From Prolixibacteraceae bacterium (GTDB taxonomy: Bacteria > Bacteroidota > Bacteroidia > Bacteroidales > Prolixibacteraceae): DNA of 64,000 nucleotides. How positions within the stretch are numbered: position 1 is the stretch's first letter; each line of letters opens with the position of its first letter. The notes beneath the pieces are model-generated. The model ran no database searches. It had not been told where the DNA came from and saw only the letters and a program-made list of their open reading frames with translations. Both the position numbers and the translations under genes were made by a program. The stretch is from assembly GCA_019459525.1 (NCBI GenBank), contig JAIBEY010000022.1, positions 1-64,000 on the forward strand, written 5' to 3'. This document shows, one piece after another, positions 54,998-63,127 of the stretch.

Positions 54998-55311
54998 TAG
55001 GCAAAGAATGCTTTGATCACCACTCCCACCAGAATCAGGAACAAACAGGCGCCAAACCAACCCATGATGGCTTTCTGGGTATCCTGATCCCCACTCTGCC
55101 ACTTGATGTAAACGCGGACTCCGCCAATCAGTCCGACCACGGCTCCGATAGCAATGATCAGGTTCGAGATGGGATCCACGTAAGAATTGACTTCGGCTGT
55201 GGCCTGGTCAATGCCGGAAGCAGATTGAGCCATGGCTTGGTAAACGCCCAAAATGAGCAACACGACAAGGGCTTCTGCCCGTTTAAAGAAAAACTGAACT
55301 TTTGTTTTCAT
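54997..55311 (-). CDS. traE: Conjugative transposon protein TraE (DUF4134)
   Basis: A signal sequence is followed by ASGIDQATAEVNSYVDPISN, helix LIIAIGAVVGLIGGVRVYIKW and CLFLILVGVVIKAF: the TraE pattern. It is VirB2-like, the probable pilin or channel subunit. At 104 aa it has normal length. It overlaps traF by one base. Confidence 0.9.
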   Translation of the reverse strand: MKTKVQFFFKRAEALVVLLILGVYQAMAQSASGIDQATAEVNSYVDPISNLIIAIGAVVGLIGGVRVYIKWQSGDQDTQKAIMGWFGACLFLILVGVVIKAFFA

Positions 55312-55350
55312 GAAACATGGAGTTTTTAGAAATGAATAATTGAGGATGAT

Positions 55351-55710
55351 TTACGACTGTAACTGAATGTTATCCAGAACTTTTAATAATTTCGGATCGT
55401 TTGGGTTTGTAAAGCACTCGATGGGATAACCATCGTCCATTCCGGTTTCTTCGTACAAGGAAACCGGTAAAAGAATCTCTTCTGCCAAACGTATTGGGAT
55501 AAGTTCAGAAGGATAATCCTTAGCGTAGACTGCAATGGGTTTCAAGCCCTCTGAAAGAACCGGAGTAAATTGATCTTCCTCAAAAAGAGTTTTCCGGTCG
55601 GCCTTTTTGTGGATAAGCGCAATAAGGACAATTGACAGATACCATAAAATAAGGACTACTACAATGAATTCAACGAATTGTCCCCAACTGATTTGATTGA
55701 TTCCAAACAT
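55351..55710 (-). CDS. Small membrane protein at the head of the tra operon
   Basis: The 119-aa protein has one N-terminal membrane helix (QFVEFIVVVLILWYLSIVLI) and a cytoplasmic tail with IPIRLAEEILLPVSLYEETG. It is the first gene of the tra transcript, 39 bp before traE. I do not recognise the family. Confidence 0.65.
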   Translation of the reverse strand: MFGINQISWGQFVEFIVVVLILWYLSIVLIALIHKKADRKTLFEEDQFTPVLSEGLKPIAVYAKDYPSELIPIRLAEEILLPVSLYEETGMDDGYPIECFTNPNDPKLLKVLDNIQLQS

Positions 55711-56453
55711 TGTTTTTCATTTTGTAAGTTAATACTGCTGATGGAATTAAATGGGATTTGAACTGTTCTCATTTCCAAACCATCGGGGCAAAGATGGGAA
55801 GGTGAAAACTGAAAAGTTATCAAGAGATTGTCAGGTAAGGTGTTTTATATAGTTAATCAATCCACTGACAATCAATTGTATCTTCAAGAATTCTGTACGG
55901 GTTTGATACTGATTGGATTTGTTTGAGGTTTTAAATCCCATTTCAAAGCGTATGATTTGGTACAATTTGGAGGGTGAAAGATTATTCCAAAAGAGAAAGA
56001 AAAAACAGTCAAAAAAAGAAAAAGAAAGCCAATCAAGAGCCGGTCGGGACGGAAATGCAAGGCTGTCCCGCTCAATCAGGAAAATTTCTTATTGAAATGG
56101 AAAACAAAATGAGAAAAAAGCGGGACACTTGCTCTGGTCTTGCATTTGTTCCGGCGTCGGGATATGGGGAGACTGGCTAAATTAGGCTTGCTTTTTGATT
56201 TTGACGAAAATGCTTCCTGATTAAAGATTTTGGAGTGAGGGCAGGCGAAAGGCAAGTGTAGCCCGGAAATGGATTGAAGTTGACAGTAAAGGTCGGAATG
56301 GAGCCTGCATCCGTTTTAATGTGAAGGAAACGGGCTGGGAAAAACGGGTGGGCGAAATGGAGTTGCATAGTGGTCAGCGCAATGGAATGAATCGGGCTAC
56401 TCTTGTCGTGCGGTACAACCCGGCTTATAAGCTGAACGAGCGGATCGAGTGAC

Positions 56454-56490
56454 CGTTCCCTGTGAGGTTACGAGCAGGGAAAAGGGAACG
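56454..56490. repeat. Hairpin upstream of the tra operon
   Basis: CGTTCCC pairs with GGGAACG across a 23-nt loop that itself contains AGGG and CCCT-like arms. Confidence 0.5.
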
Positions 56491-56681
56491 ATGAAGCGAG
56501 AGAAGCGAATGTGCCGGGGTACAGGGGAGATACCTGATAAAACGATTTTCAACCTCAAAATTCATTAAAAACCTGAAAAAACAGGGAAGTGTGGACGCAT
56601 AGGAAAAAGTCAATCCAGGCATGAAATGACAGTGATTGGTCTTTGACACTGAAGACCACTCTTCCTTTTGTGAACGTGTCT

Positions 56682-56713
56682 TGTTCGCGCCCGGCAGAGC
56701 CAAAGCGCGAACA
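56682..56713. repeat. GC-rich hairpin between ftsX-like gene and tra operon
   Basis: TGTTCGCGC pairs perfectly with GCGCGAACA (9 bp, 14-nt loop). It lies 102 bp past the end of the permease gene on the minus strand, but no T run follows, so it is not a plain terminator. Confidence 0.6.
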
Positions 56714-56814
56714 GGCCGCAGTTCTGCTGTCTAAAAAGTTTTAGATATTAATTAAGCTAAGAGATGTTATTGTCCTTATAAACTCTTGGCGATCAAAATT
56801 CAGACATTTTATTT

Positions 56815-59202
56815 TTATTCATACCTCAGCGCCTCCACCGGGTTTCTCGTAGCTGCCCGCCAGCTTTGCCAGCTTACGGTTAACAATGCGATTCCCAACG
56901 CCAGCAAGCCAGCAAGAGCAAAAATCCACCAACTCAGTGAGGTTTTGTAGGCGAAGCTTTCGAGCCATTTGTTCATGGCGTACCAGGCAATAGGTGTGGC
57001 TATCACAAAAGCGATGGCTACTCCTTTCACGAAATCGCGATTGAGCATTACCAACACTTCCGAAATTCGAGCTCCGTTTACTTTTCTTACGCCAATTTCT
57101 TTGGTTCGCTTTTCAGTAAGGAATATGGCTAATCCAAACAGTCCTAAACAACTGATGATGATGGCAAAAACTGTAAAGAACGCGGCCATCTCTCCAACCC
57201 GCTCTTCTTCCCTGAATTTCGCATCATATTCCTGATCGACAAATTTGAAATCGAATGACGCTGTTGGTACAATTTTGTTGAACACTTCTCCGATTTTAGG
57301 TATCGCGGAACTTGCGCTAACCTCAGGGTTTATCCGGATAAAAAGCCAGCTCAGATTATTTTCGGAGAGAAAAATAATGGAAGGCCTTGCTGGCTCAAAT
57401 GGAGAGCCTTTAATCATGTCTTTGAAAATGCCCAAAATAGTAAAGATATTGGTGGGCTGGTTAAAAAGTGGTCGTTTGGTAATCAGGCTTTCGCCAACAG
57501 GGTTTTGCAGGTTCATTATTTTTAATGCGGCTTCGTTGATTAATACTCCCGATAAATCGCTCTGAAAATCACCCGAAAAATCCCTTCCGTTTATAATCTG
57601 GAGGCCAACTGATTTGCCATATTCATGCGAAACGTTGATTGTATTAAATGTTGGGTCGAAATCAGGGTCTTTCCCTTTCCACGTAAAACCGTCATTGTTC
57701 CCTATCGTATTTGTAATGGTCTGATTTGAAGTTGCCAATTCTTCTACAACTCCTGTTTTAAGGAGTTCGGTTCTCAGCAATTGAAATTTGCCTTCAAACT
57801 CAGGACTTCCGGGCTTGAACGAAATCAGTCCTTCGCGGGTATATCCAACCGGCCGGTCTTTTGCAAACTGGATTTGCTTGTTTACAATAATCGTGCAGCT
57901 GATCAAAGAGATAGAAACCACAAATTGAAAAACCACAAGCACTTTTCGGGGAAGCGCGGTAAAACTATTCTTATTGTCGCCTCCACTTATTGCTTTAACA
58001 GGGTTAAAGGATGACAAATAAAAGGCCGGGTAGCCACCCGACAATATTGCTGTAATAATCAGAAGCGCCAGGCAGCACAACCAAAAAACGTATTCTCCCA
58101 AAGGGAAAGCCAGGTTTTTCCCCGTAACTTCGCCAAACCACGGTTTTAAAATGTAAGTTATCCCCATGGCGAGTACAAAGGCAAAAACAGTTATAATGAA
58201 GGATTCGCCGATAAATTTTCGGATCAGATGAAAGCGGGACGACCCGATTGCCTTTCGTATCCCGATTTCCTTGATATACTTTTCAGAGCGCGAGGTACAC
58301 AGGTTTATAAAATTAATACAGGCCAGCAACAATACGAATAACCCGATTATCCCGTAAAGCCAGACGTATTTCAAACGGTCGCTGGTAATATTTAAACCGT
58401 TTTTGAATTGAGAGTACAAGTGCCATTTGCTCATCGGATGTAAAAAAACTTCATTCTTGATGCCGTTTGAGAATGGCTTCATAATATCTTTAATGGTGGA
58501 TGAAACCCGGTTTAAATCACCTTTTTTGTGAAGCTGGACATACACCTGCATGTTTTGGTTGTCCCAGTTATCCAGAGTCAGCCAACCAGCCATGTACCTG
58601 TCCAGCGGGGCAATAAACGTGGCTTCTTTGAAATCAGAATTGGCGGGCAGATCCTGGTAAACACCTGTTACTTTCAGATCCCAGTTGGCATCCATCTTTA
58701 CCAATTGGTTCATCGGGTTTTCGTCCCCAAACAACTTTTTTGATAAAGATTCAGAAAGCAAAACGGAATTGATGTCGCTGAGTCCATCGCGGGATCCATA
58801 AATCATTTTCAGGCTGAAAATTTCAGGTCCTTCTGGTTGCATAAAGTAACCGTTCTGAGTGAATTTATTCTCGCCCGATGCAATTAGCCTGCTTTCAACA
58901 CGTCCCCTGATAATCGCGATCCGTTCAAAGTTATTGCCATAGGTTGTTTGCAGTGCTGTTCCCAGGCCCGCTGTCAAAATTGACTGCGTATCAATTTCGC
59001 CGTTGGCATGATTGTTAACCATGACCATAGCCACGGTATCGTAGTTGTCGTGGCATTTATTAAACGACAGTTCATCGTAAACCCACAGGACGATGAGCAT
59101 GACCACCGTTATGCCTATTGTCAGACCTCCGATACTGATAAACGTGTATCGTTTATTTTTGGAAAAAGTCCTGAAAATTGTACTAAAAAATCGGTTTAAC
59201 AT
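56815..59202 (-). CDS. FtsX/MacB-type ABC transporter permease
   Basis: The 795-aa protein has the layout of Bacteroidota macrolide-export-type permeases: an N-terminal helix (FISIGGLTIGITVVMLIVLW), a large periplasmic MacB-like domain, three middle helices, a second periplasmic domain and three C-terminal helices with the FtsX pattern FLTEKRTKEIGVRKVNGA and WQSWRAATRNPVEALRYE at the end. Such proteins use ATP hydrolysed by a separate ATPase to do mechanical work in the envelope, exporting peptides or antibiotics. No ATPase gene is adjacent. A stump of a second copy sits just upstream. It interrupts the conjugative backbone and is probably cargo. Confidence 0.88.
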   Translation of the reverse strand: MLNRFFSTIFRTFSKNKRYTFISIGGLTIGITVVMLIVLWVYDELSFNKCHDNYDTVAMVMVNNHANGEIDTQSILTAGLGTALQTTYGNNFERIAIIRGRVESRLIASGENKFTQNGYFMQPEGPEIFSLKMIYGSRDGLSDINSVLLSESLSKKLFGDENPMNQLVKMDANWDLKVTGVYQDLPANSDFKEATFIAPLDRYMAGWLTLDNWDNQNMQVYVQLHKKGDLNRVSSTIKDIMKPFSNGIKNEVFLHPMSKWHLYSQFKNGLNITSDRLKYVWLYGIIGLFVLLLACINFINLCTSRSEKYIKEIGIRKAIGSSRFHLIRKFIGESFIITVFAFVLAMGITYILKPWFGEVTGKNLAFPLGEYVFWLCCLALLIITAILSGGYPAFYLSSFNPVKAISGGDNKNSFTALPRKVLVVFQFVVSISLISCTIIVNKQIQFAKDRPVGYTREGLISFKPGSPEFEGKFQLLRTELLKTGVVEELATSNQTITNTIGNNDGFTWKGKDPDFDPTFNTINVSHEYGKSVGLQIINGRDFSGDFQSDLSGVLINEAALKIMNLQNPVGESLITKRPLFNQPTNIFTILGIFKDMIKGSPFEPARPSIIFLSENNLSWLFIRINPEVSASSAIPKIGEVFNKIVPTASFDFKFVDQEYDAKFREEERVGEMAAFFTVFAIIISCLGLFGLAIFLTEKRTKEIGVRKVNGARISEVLVMLNRDFVKGVAIAFVIATPIAWYAMNKWLESFAYKTSLSWWIFALAGLLALGIALLTVSWQSWRAATRNPVEALRYE

Positions 59203-59226
59203 ACACAGTTGTTTTATGGATTGATA

Positions 59227-59325
59227 CTATTCATACCTCAGCGCTTCCACCGGGTTCCTGGTTGCAGCTTTCCAGCTTTGCCAACTTACCGTCAATAACG
59301 CAATTCCTAATGTAAGGAAGCCGGC
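59227..59325 (-). pseudogene. C-terminal stump of a second FtsX-type permease
   Basis: The last 32 codons of an ftsX-like gene are preserved (AGFLTLGIALLTVSWQSW, then KAATRNPVEALRYE and stop) and match the end of the intact gene almost residue for residue. Homology stops abruptly near 59325, marking a deletion or insertion junction. The remaining DNA to 59509 holds no gene. Confidence 0.85.
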
Positions 59326-59509
59326 TTTTGCACAGATTCAATAGCTTCACAATGATTTTCTATGATTGAGTTTACCAGAAACTGTACCACAATCGCAATA
59401 CACTGTTATTCAAGATACTAATTTTTAAATTAATTGTCTGGTTGTCTAACTTTTTTACGATATAGTGTATATTTTTTGGTCATCTTTTCATACAGGCATG
59501 AATAAAAGG

Positions 59510-60238
59510 CTAGATCCGTTTATCTTTTGTATCTCGGTCAAATGCAACCAGGTTGAACATTTCGCGCATCCGGCTACGGATGCGGTTGCCATAAATTGAC
59601 TCCAATTCTGATGCTGAAAGGTTAGTGGTAATATGGGTCATCATGCGTTTCGAAACAAACAGGTCATAGCGGTTTAGCAGGATTTCTGCCATCACGTTGC
59701 ATTCGTTGCCAAAATATTTCGGAGTCTGTTCCAATCCCAAATCATCGAAGCAATACACTTTGGGGATGAATGGCATATTGGCATATCGAACAAATGATCC
59801 CTTGCTGTAGTGGTTGATCACTGCAAATCCATCTTTTTCAAACTCGAAAGTAATCTCTCTGGTCGGCTTAATGAGGTATTGAGTCTCTCGTGGGAAAAAG
59901 TAGCTGACAAGCTGCATCAGTGAGGTTTTACCACAGCCGATAGGTCCTGTCAACAGAATACCTTTTCTAAGGCTGATCCCATGACGTGCAGCATTTTCCT
60001 GGTCACCGATGGCATAAACCAGCAATTTATAGATCAGCTCGTAGTCGGGTTCGACCAATGAAAAATGGTTTCCAAAAAGGATTTTGCCCCGCTCTTCCAG
60101 CCATTGCAGGCTGGCCGGGAAACTGAAATTGAATATTCCGCCGCTGTAATCGGCAATCTGCTCATAAGGGTTCAGAATAATCTTTGTTGACGGTGACGCT
60201 ATGTTTGCTGATCCCGACTTGATTAGGTTCTCGTTCAT
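59510..60238 (-). CDS. DnaC/IstB-like AAA+ ATPase (helicase loader type)
   Basis: The 242-aa protein has Walker A GPIGCGKTSL (98-107), Walker B-like VYCFDDLG and sensor 1-like MMTHITTNL, ending RSRMREMFNLVAFD, which resembles the arginine-finger end of DnaC-type proteins. It overlaps the replication-type gene upstream by 77 bp, so both form one unit. In mobile elements this pair probably loads helicase for element replication after excision (inference). Confidence 0.82.
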   Translation of the reverse strand: MNENLIKSGSANIASPSTKIILNPYEQIADYSGGIFNFSFPASLQWLEERGKILFGNHFSLVEPDYELIYKLLVYAIGDQENAARHGISLRKGILLTGPIGCGKTSLMQLVSYFFPRETQYLIKPTREITFEFEKDGFAVINHYSKGSFVRYANMPFIPKVYCFDDLGLEQTPKYFGNECNVMAEILLNRYDLFVSKRMMTHITTNLSASELESIYGNRIRSRMREMFNLVAFDRDTKDKRI

Positions 60239-61172
60239 TTGTTTTAAAACTTTGGGTATTGTTCATCCATTTCCGGGCAACGGCCTGCCAAGAAATTATT
60301 TTCATCTGATCCCCGGTCTTCCAGCCCGACGACTGGTAGTGGGCGTAAAACTTCTGCGCCTCGCTGCGCGGAAACTGGTTCTGTTCAAAAAACTGTTCGG
60401 TTTCGGACAAATCCGGAACCTGAAATTTCTCCTCCGGAAGATTTTCAGAATTGATCGTTCTGACTCGCTTTTGTTTTTTTTCGTTTTCATCAACATCTGA
60501 TTTTTGATTTCTTCTGACTGACTTTTCTTCCTGTTTGTTTTTGTTTAGACTGTTTATAATAGGCGTATCAGCTCCTGTATCACTTGCTGTATCATTTGCT
60601 GTATTATTTTTGATACCGGCATCCTCCTTTTTTTCGCCAGCGGTATTCCTTTCTGTATCACTTTTAAGATCGCTGAAAATACCGGTATCACTTGTGGTAT
60701 CATTTCCGGTATCGCATGCAGTATCATTTTTAATACCAGTATCCCTTGTTGTATCGGTTGCGGTATCATTTATGAAATTGCTGGAAGTACCGGTATTCCT
60801 TCCGGTATCTATTCCGGTATAACCAGCGGTATCATTTTCAATACCGGTATCAGTTGCAGTATTGCTTGCGGTATCAGTTGCAGTATCAAGTCGGATACAG
60901 GATACCCGGCTACCCGAGTGGAGATTGGATGAAGCAGTGTATGAAATGTACCCCCAATCAGACAACTCTTTTATGCAACGGGCATAGGTATTGGCCGAAC
61001 CAATCCGGGACAAGTGCATCATTTCACTTCGGGAAATGACAAAGCAATCCCCGAATCGTTCCGCATTCCACTGCTGAAACAGTGCAAAATACAGGCTGAT
61101 GTGATAGGCTGATATGCGCTTGTCTTCGGCCAGCCGTGCAAAAAGACCATTCAGGTGCCTGACATAGTTCAT
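60162..61172 (-). CDS. DnaD/RepA-like replication protein with repeat linker
   Basis: The N-terminal ~95 residues form a winged-helix-like domain (YHISLYFALFQQWNAERFG, MHLSRIGSANTYARCIKEL, WGYISYTASSN). A ~110-residue linker made almost only of DTA/DTG/NDT-type units follows (about 97-210), then a charged stretch, and a DnaD/DnaT-like end (SEAQKFYAHYQSSGWKTGDQ, WQAVARKWMNN). Replication or primosome function is inferred from this architecture and from the DnaC-like gene that overlaps it. It overlaps the HTH gene upstream by 4 bp. Confidence 0.7.
   Translation of the reverse strand: MNYVRHLNGLFARLAEDKRISAYHISLYFALFQQWNAERFGDCFVISRSEMMHLSRIGSANTYARCIKELSDWGYISYTASSNLHSGSRVSCIRLDTATDTASNTATDTGIENDTAGYTGIDTGRNTGTSSNFINDTATDTTRDTGIKNDTACDTGNDTTSDTGIFSDLKSDTERNTAGEKKEDAGIKNNTANDTASDTGADTPIINSLNKNKQEEKSVRRNQKSDVDENEKKQKRVRTINSENLPEEKFQVPDLSETEQFFEQNQFPRSEAQKFYAHYQSSGWKTGDQMKIISWQAVARKWMNNTQSFKTNEREPNQVGISKHSVTVNKDYSEPL
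60560..60900. repeat. Degenerate tandem repeat inside the replication gene
   Basis: GGTATCA/TGATACC-like units recur every 12-15 bp on the plus strand (GTATCATTT, GTATCGCAT, GTATTCCTT and similar), encoding the Asp-Thr repeat linker. The units are diverged but regular enough for slippage. Confidence 0.75.
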
Positions 61173-61465
61173 CGCTTCAAATCGAAGCTAAACCTGTTTT
61201 GTTTCTGGGTTGGCTCCAGCATCTTCCGGATATCTTCGTAGTCGTAAAACATCTGCCCCCCAATTTTAGTAAACGGCAGGGTTCCATTTACCCGAAGGTT
61301 TTGAAGGGTTCCGGGAGAAATACATAACAGCTTTTTTACTTCGTAGGATTTGAGCCATTTTTTGGAAGGTTGACCACGTTGCTCGTTGAGCAACTTTCGA
61401 AACTCGGTAAGTAATTCAATCTTGAATTCCCTGAGGTCGTCTGTTGTAATAATTTCTGAAGGCAT
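61169..61465 (-). CDS. Excisionase-like helix-turn-helix protein
   Basis: The ATG at 61465 (MPSEIITTDDLREFK) gives 98 aa. The MerR/Xis-like HTH is KKWLKSYEVKKLLCISPGTL with QNLRVNGTLPFTKIGGQMFY, followed by YDYEDIRKML. Such proteins are very common at the regulatory end of Bacteroidota conjugative elements, as DNA-bending excision factors or regulators. It overlaps the replication gene by 4 bp and heads that three-gene unit. Confidence 0.82.
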   Translation of the reverse strand: MPSEIITTDDLREFKIELLTEFRKLLNEQRGQPSKKWLKSYEVKKLLCISPGTLQNLRVNGTLPFTKIGGQMFYDYEDIRKMLEPTQKQNRFSFDLKR

Positions 61466-61598
61466 AAGGTTTAATTTTAAATGATACATATTGAACTGCA
61501 CCAAATTTGCAACCTTCAGAATTGAAATGTTATCAAGTAGTTGTCAGGTTGGGACTTTTTTATTGTTCGGAAACATCTGGGATATGCCAGCACCTGAG

Positions 61599-62432
61599 CT
61601 AAATATTTTGATCAATTTGATGCTGAAGTACTGATTTCAGATGTTCGATAAACTTGGTCTGATCTATTTTCCGCTGCTGAATTTCGGTATAATACCGATA
61701 AATATCTTTCTCGACATCCAGATTAAAAGTCCGGCAGAACAACCCGGCCAACTCCTTAATCGTGGTTTTACCGTTATTAATCACACGTGAAAAGAACAGG
61801 GCATAAATTAATTCCACCAGGTCGATTTTATTGCCCGTCCAGCAAAGATCACTGAACCGCTGCAAATGATGCGGTTGTTCCTGATTATCAATCCGGGTGA
61901 TCTCCAGATTCAGGTATTCCACCAGCAGATCATTTGCACGTATAACCGAAAACGTATGATCCTGCCAGGTATTAAACTGTTCATCCATTAAATATTGACT
62001 ACCTCTCAGTTCAATCGGAATTTCATCGCGCTCTCTTACAAAGTAAAGACTGTCCAGGTAGGTAAACCCGCAATTGTAGTATTGAACGCTACTTGCATTC
62101 TCCTCCATGTATAATTGAATCTCATCCAGTTTCACTTTCATGTATCGTTTAATCCTATCCAAGTCATATTTACTCCGGAAACTTTCAATCTCAAATACAG
62201 TCTGATAAAACAGAAGACGGCTATAAGCAACTGTCTTTATCTCTTTAAAAAAGTGGATTTCCGATGGAATATCCGGGAAGCCTTCATTAACAACAATCCA
62301 TCTTAATTCAACCAGGGCAATACGGCATCGTTTAATTGCCGATTTTGCCGTATTCAACATACTCTCGGAAGTCATCGCAATTCGCTTCAAATCGGCTTCC
62401 AACTCGGTGACGATGTGGAAATACTGTTCCAT
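61599..62432 (-). CDS. rteC: RteC-family regulator
   Basis: The ATG at 62432 (MEQYFHIVTELEADL) gives 277 aa. The family pattern is visible: SAIKRCRIALVELRWIVVNE, EIHFFKEIKTVAYSRLLFYQ, YMEENASSVQYYNCGFTYLD and the C-terminal HTH-like DLVELIYALFFSRVINNGKT with IKELAGLFCRTFN. RteC activates excision and transfer genes in CTnDOT-type elements. Here no rteA/rteB pair is adjacent. The gene faces 134 bp of spacer before the excisionase-like gene, which is a plausible target. Confidence 0.88.
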   Translation of the reverse strand: MEQYFHIVTELEADLKRIAMTSESMLNTAKSAIKRCRIALVELRWIVVNEGFPDIPSEIHFFKEIKTVAYSRLLFYQTVFEIESFRSKYDLDRIKRYMKVKLDEIQLYMEENASSVQYYNCGFTYLDSLYFVRERDEIPIELRGSQYLMDEQFNTWQDHTFSVIRANDLLVEYLNLEITRIDNQEQPHHLQRFSDLCWTGNKIDLVELIYALFFSRVINNGKTTIKELAGLFCRTFNLDVEKDIYRYYTEIQQRKIDQTKFIEHLKSVLQHQIDQNI

Positions 62433-62719
62433 ACCCAAAGATTCTGAATTAACGTAAAAAATGTAAGGGATAGCAATCAAATCATTTTCAATGATCCGTA
62501 TTGAGAAGGTCAATTATCCTTCTTCTTGAATGGAATGGAATAATAAATAAGGTTTCGATCAGCAATTTCCATGAATTGTTAATTCATGGAGTACTTCCTA
62601 TAAATCAGGAAAAAGACTTTCCGGAAATGGCTATTTTGACCCGATTGAATAATCAGGGCAACGATATTTCTATATTAGAAGATCTTACGAAAGGATCAAT
62701 TGAAATGTGTTAACGAGAA

Positions 62720-62980
62720 TCATTCTTTGGGTTTTACAAACCCGATGGGATTGCGGTGTGTTGTCGCAAGTTTTTGCTTCATGGCCAGTTCGGTTAGAGC
62801 CACATAAATGTCGTCGAATTTTTCTTCATTTTCTTCGCTGATTTCTTCCAGCGCCTTGATGCGTTCCTTAATTTCTTCCAACTCCCGGGAAGGCGCTGAA
62901 GTAGAAGCCTGGATCATATACTTCCGAACTGCGATAAAGGCCCGTATAATATGAATGTTTACGTCAATTGTAATATTCGG
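62720..62980 (-). pseudogene. C-terminal remnant of an ORF6N-domain protein
   Basis: From 62980 the frame reads IDVNIHIIRAFIAVRKYM, then a coiled-coil ELEEIKERIKALEEISEENE and the ending RNPIGFVKPKE. This is the tail of ORF6N (KilA-N-related) DNA-binding proteins. The N-terminal ORF6N domain is missing: a stop codon sits at 62983-62981 and an ISL3 element begins a few bases further on. A short ATG start at 62917 exists but would make only the coiled coil. Confidence 0.75.
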
Positions 62981-63127
62981 TCAAACTGGTTCTTTGTCAC
63001 ATTTGGGGATGTACAAAAATTCGCAAAAAACTTGCACATATATTTGATAATCAGATAAATACATTCATATTTTCTTGATAATTCGGCAAGTATTCATTAT
63101 CTTCAAGTAATTTAATATCAATTACTT

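Larger units (their letters stand above)
55711..56814. other. 1.1-kb gene-free stretch upstream of the tra operon
   Basis: No convincing gene is seen. A plus-strand frame ending at 56452 (...RYNPAYKLNERIE) is Arg-rich and lacks a proper start. The stretch holds the tra operon promoter side (55711-55870) and at least two hairpins (56454-56490, 56682-56713). It could contain an oriT-like or regulatory RNA element. Confidence 0.45.

Noticed and set aside
55913-56180. Lys-rich short plus-strand frames
   Set aside because: They come from a purine-rich stretch (runs of A and G) that gives Lys/Glu/Gln in any frame; no start signal or conserved pattern.
56228-56452. Arg-rich plus-strand frame ending RYNPAYKLNERIE
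   Set aside because: It looks somewhat protein-like but follows a stop codon with no proper start codon for most of its length, and no family is recognised.
62501-62713. Possible 70-aa plus-strand gene between rteC and the ORF6N remnant
   Set aside because: It only opens with a TTG inside the 5' part of the rteC frame; the first in-frame ATG leaves under 30 codons, and no family or upstream signal is seen.
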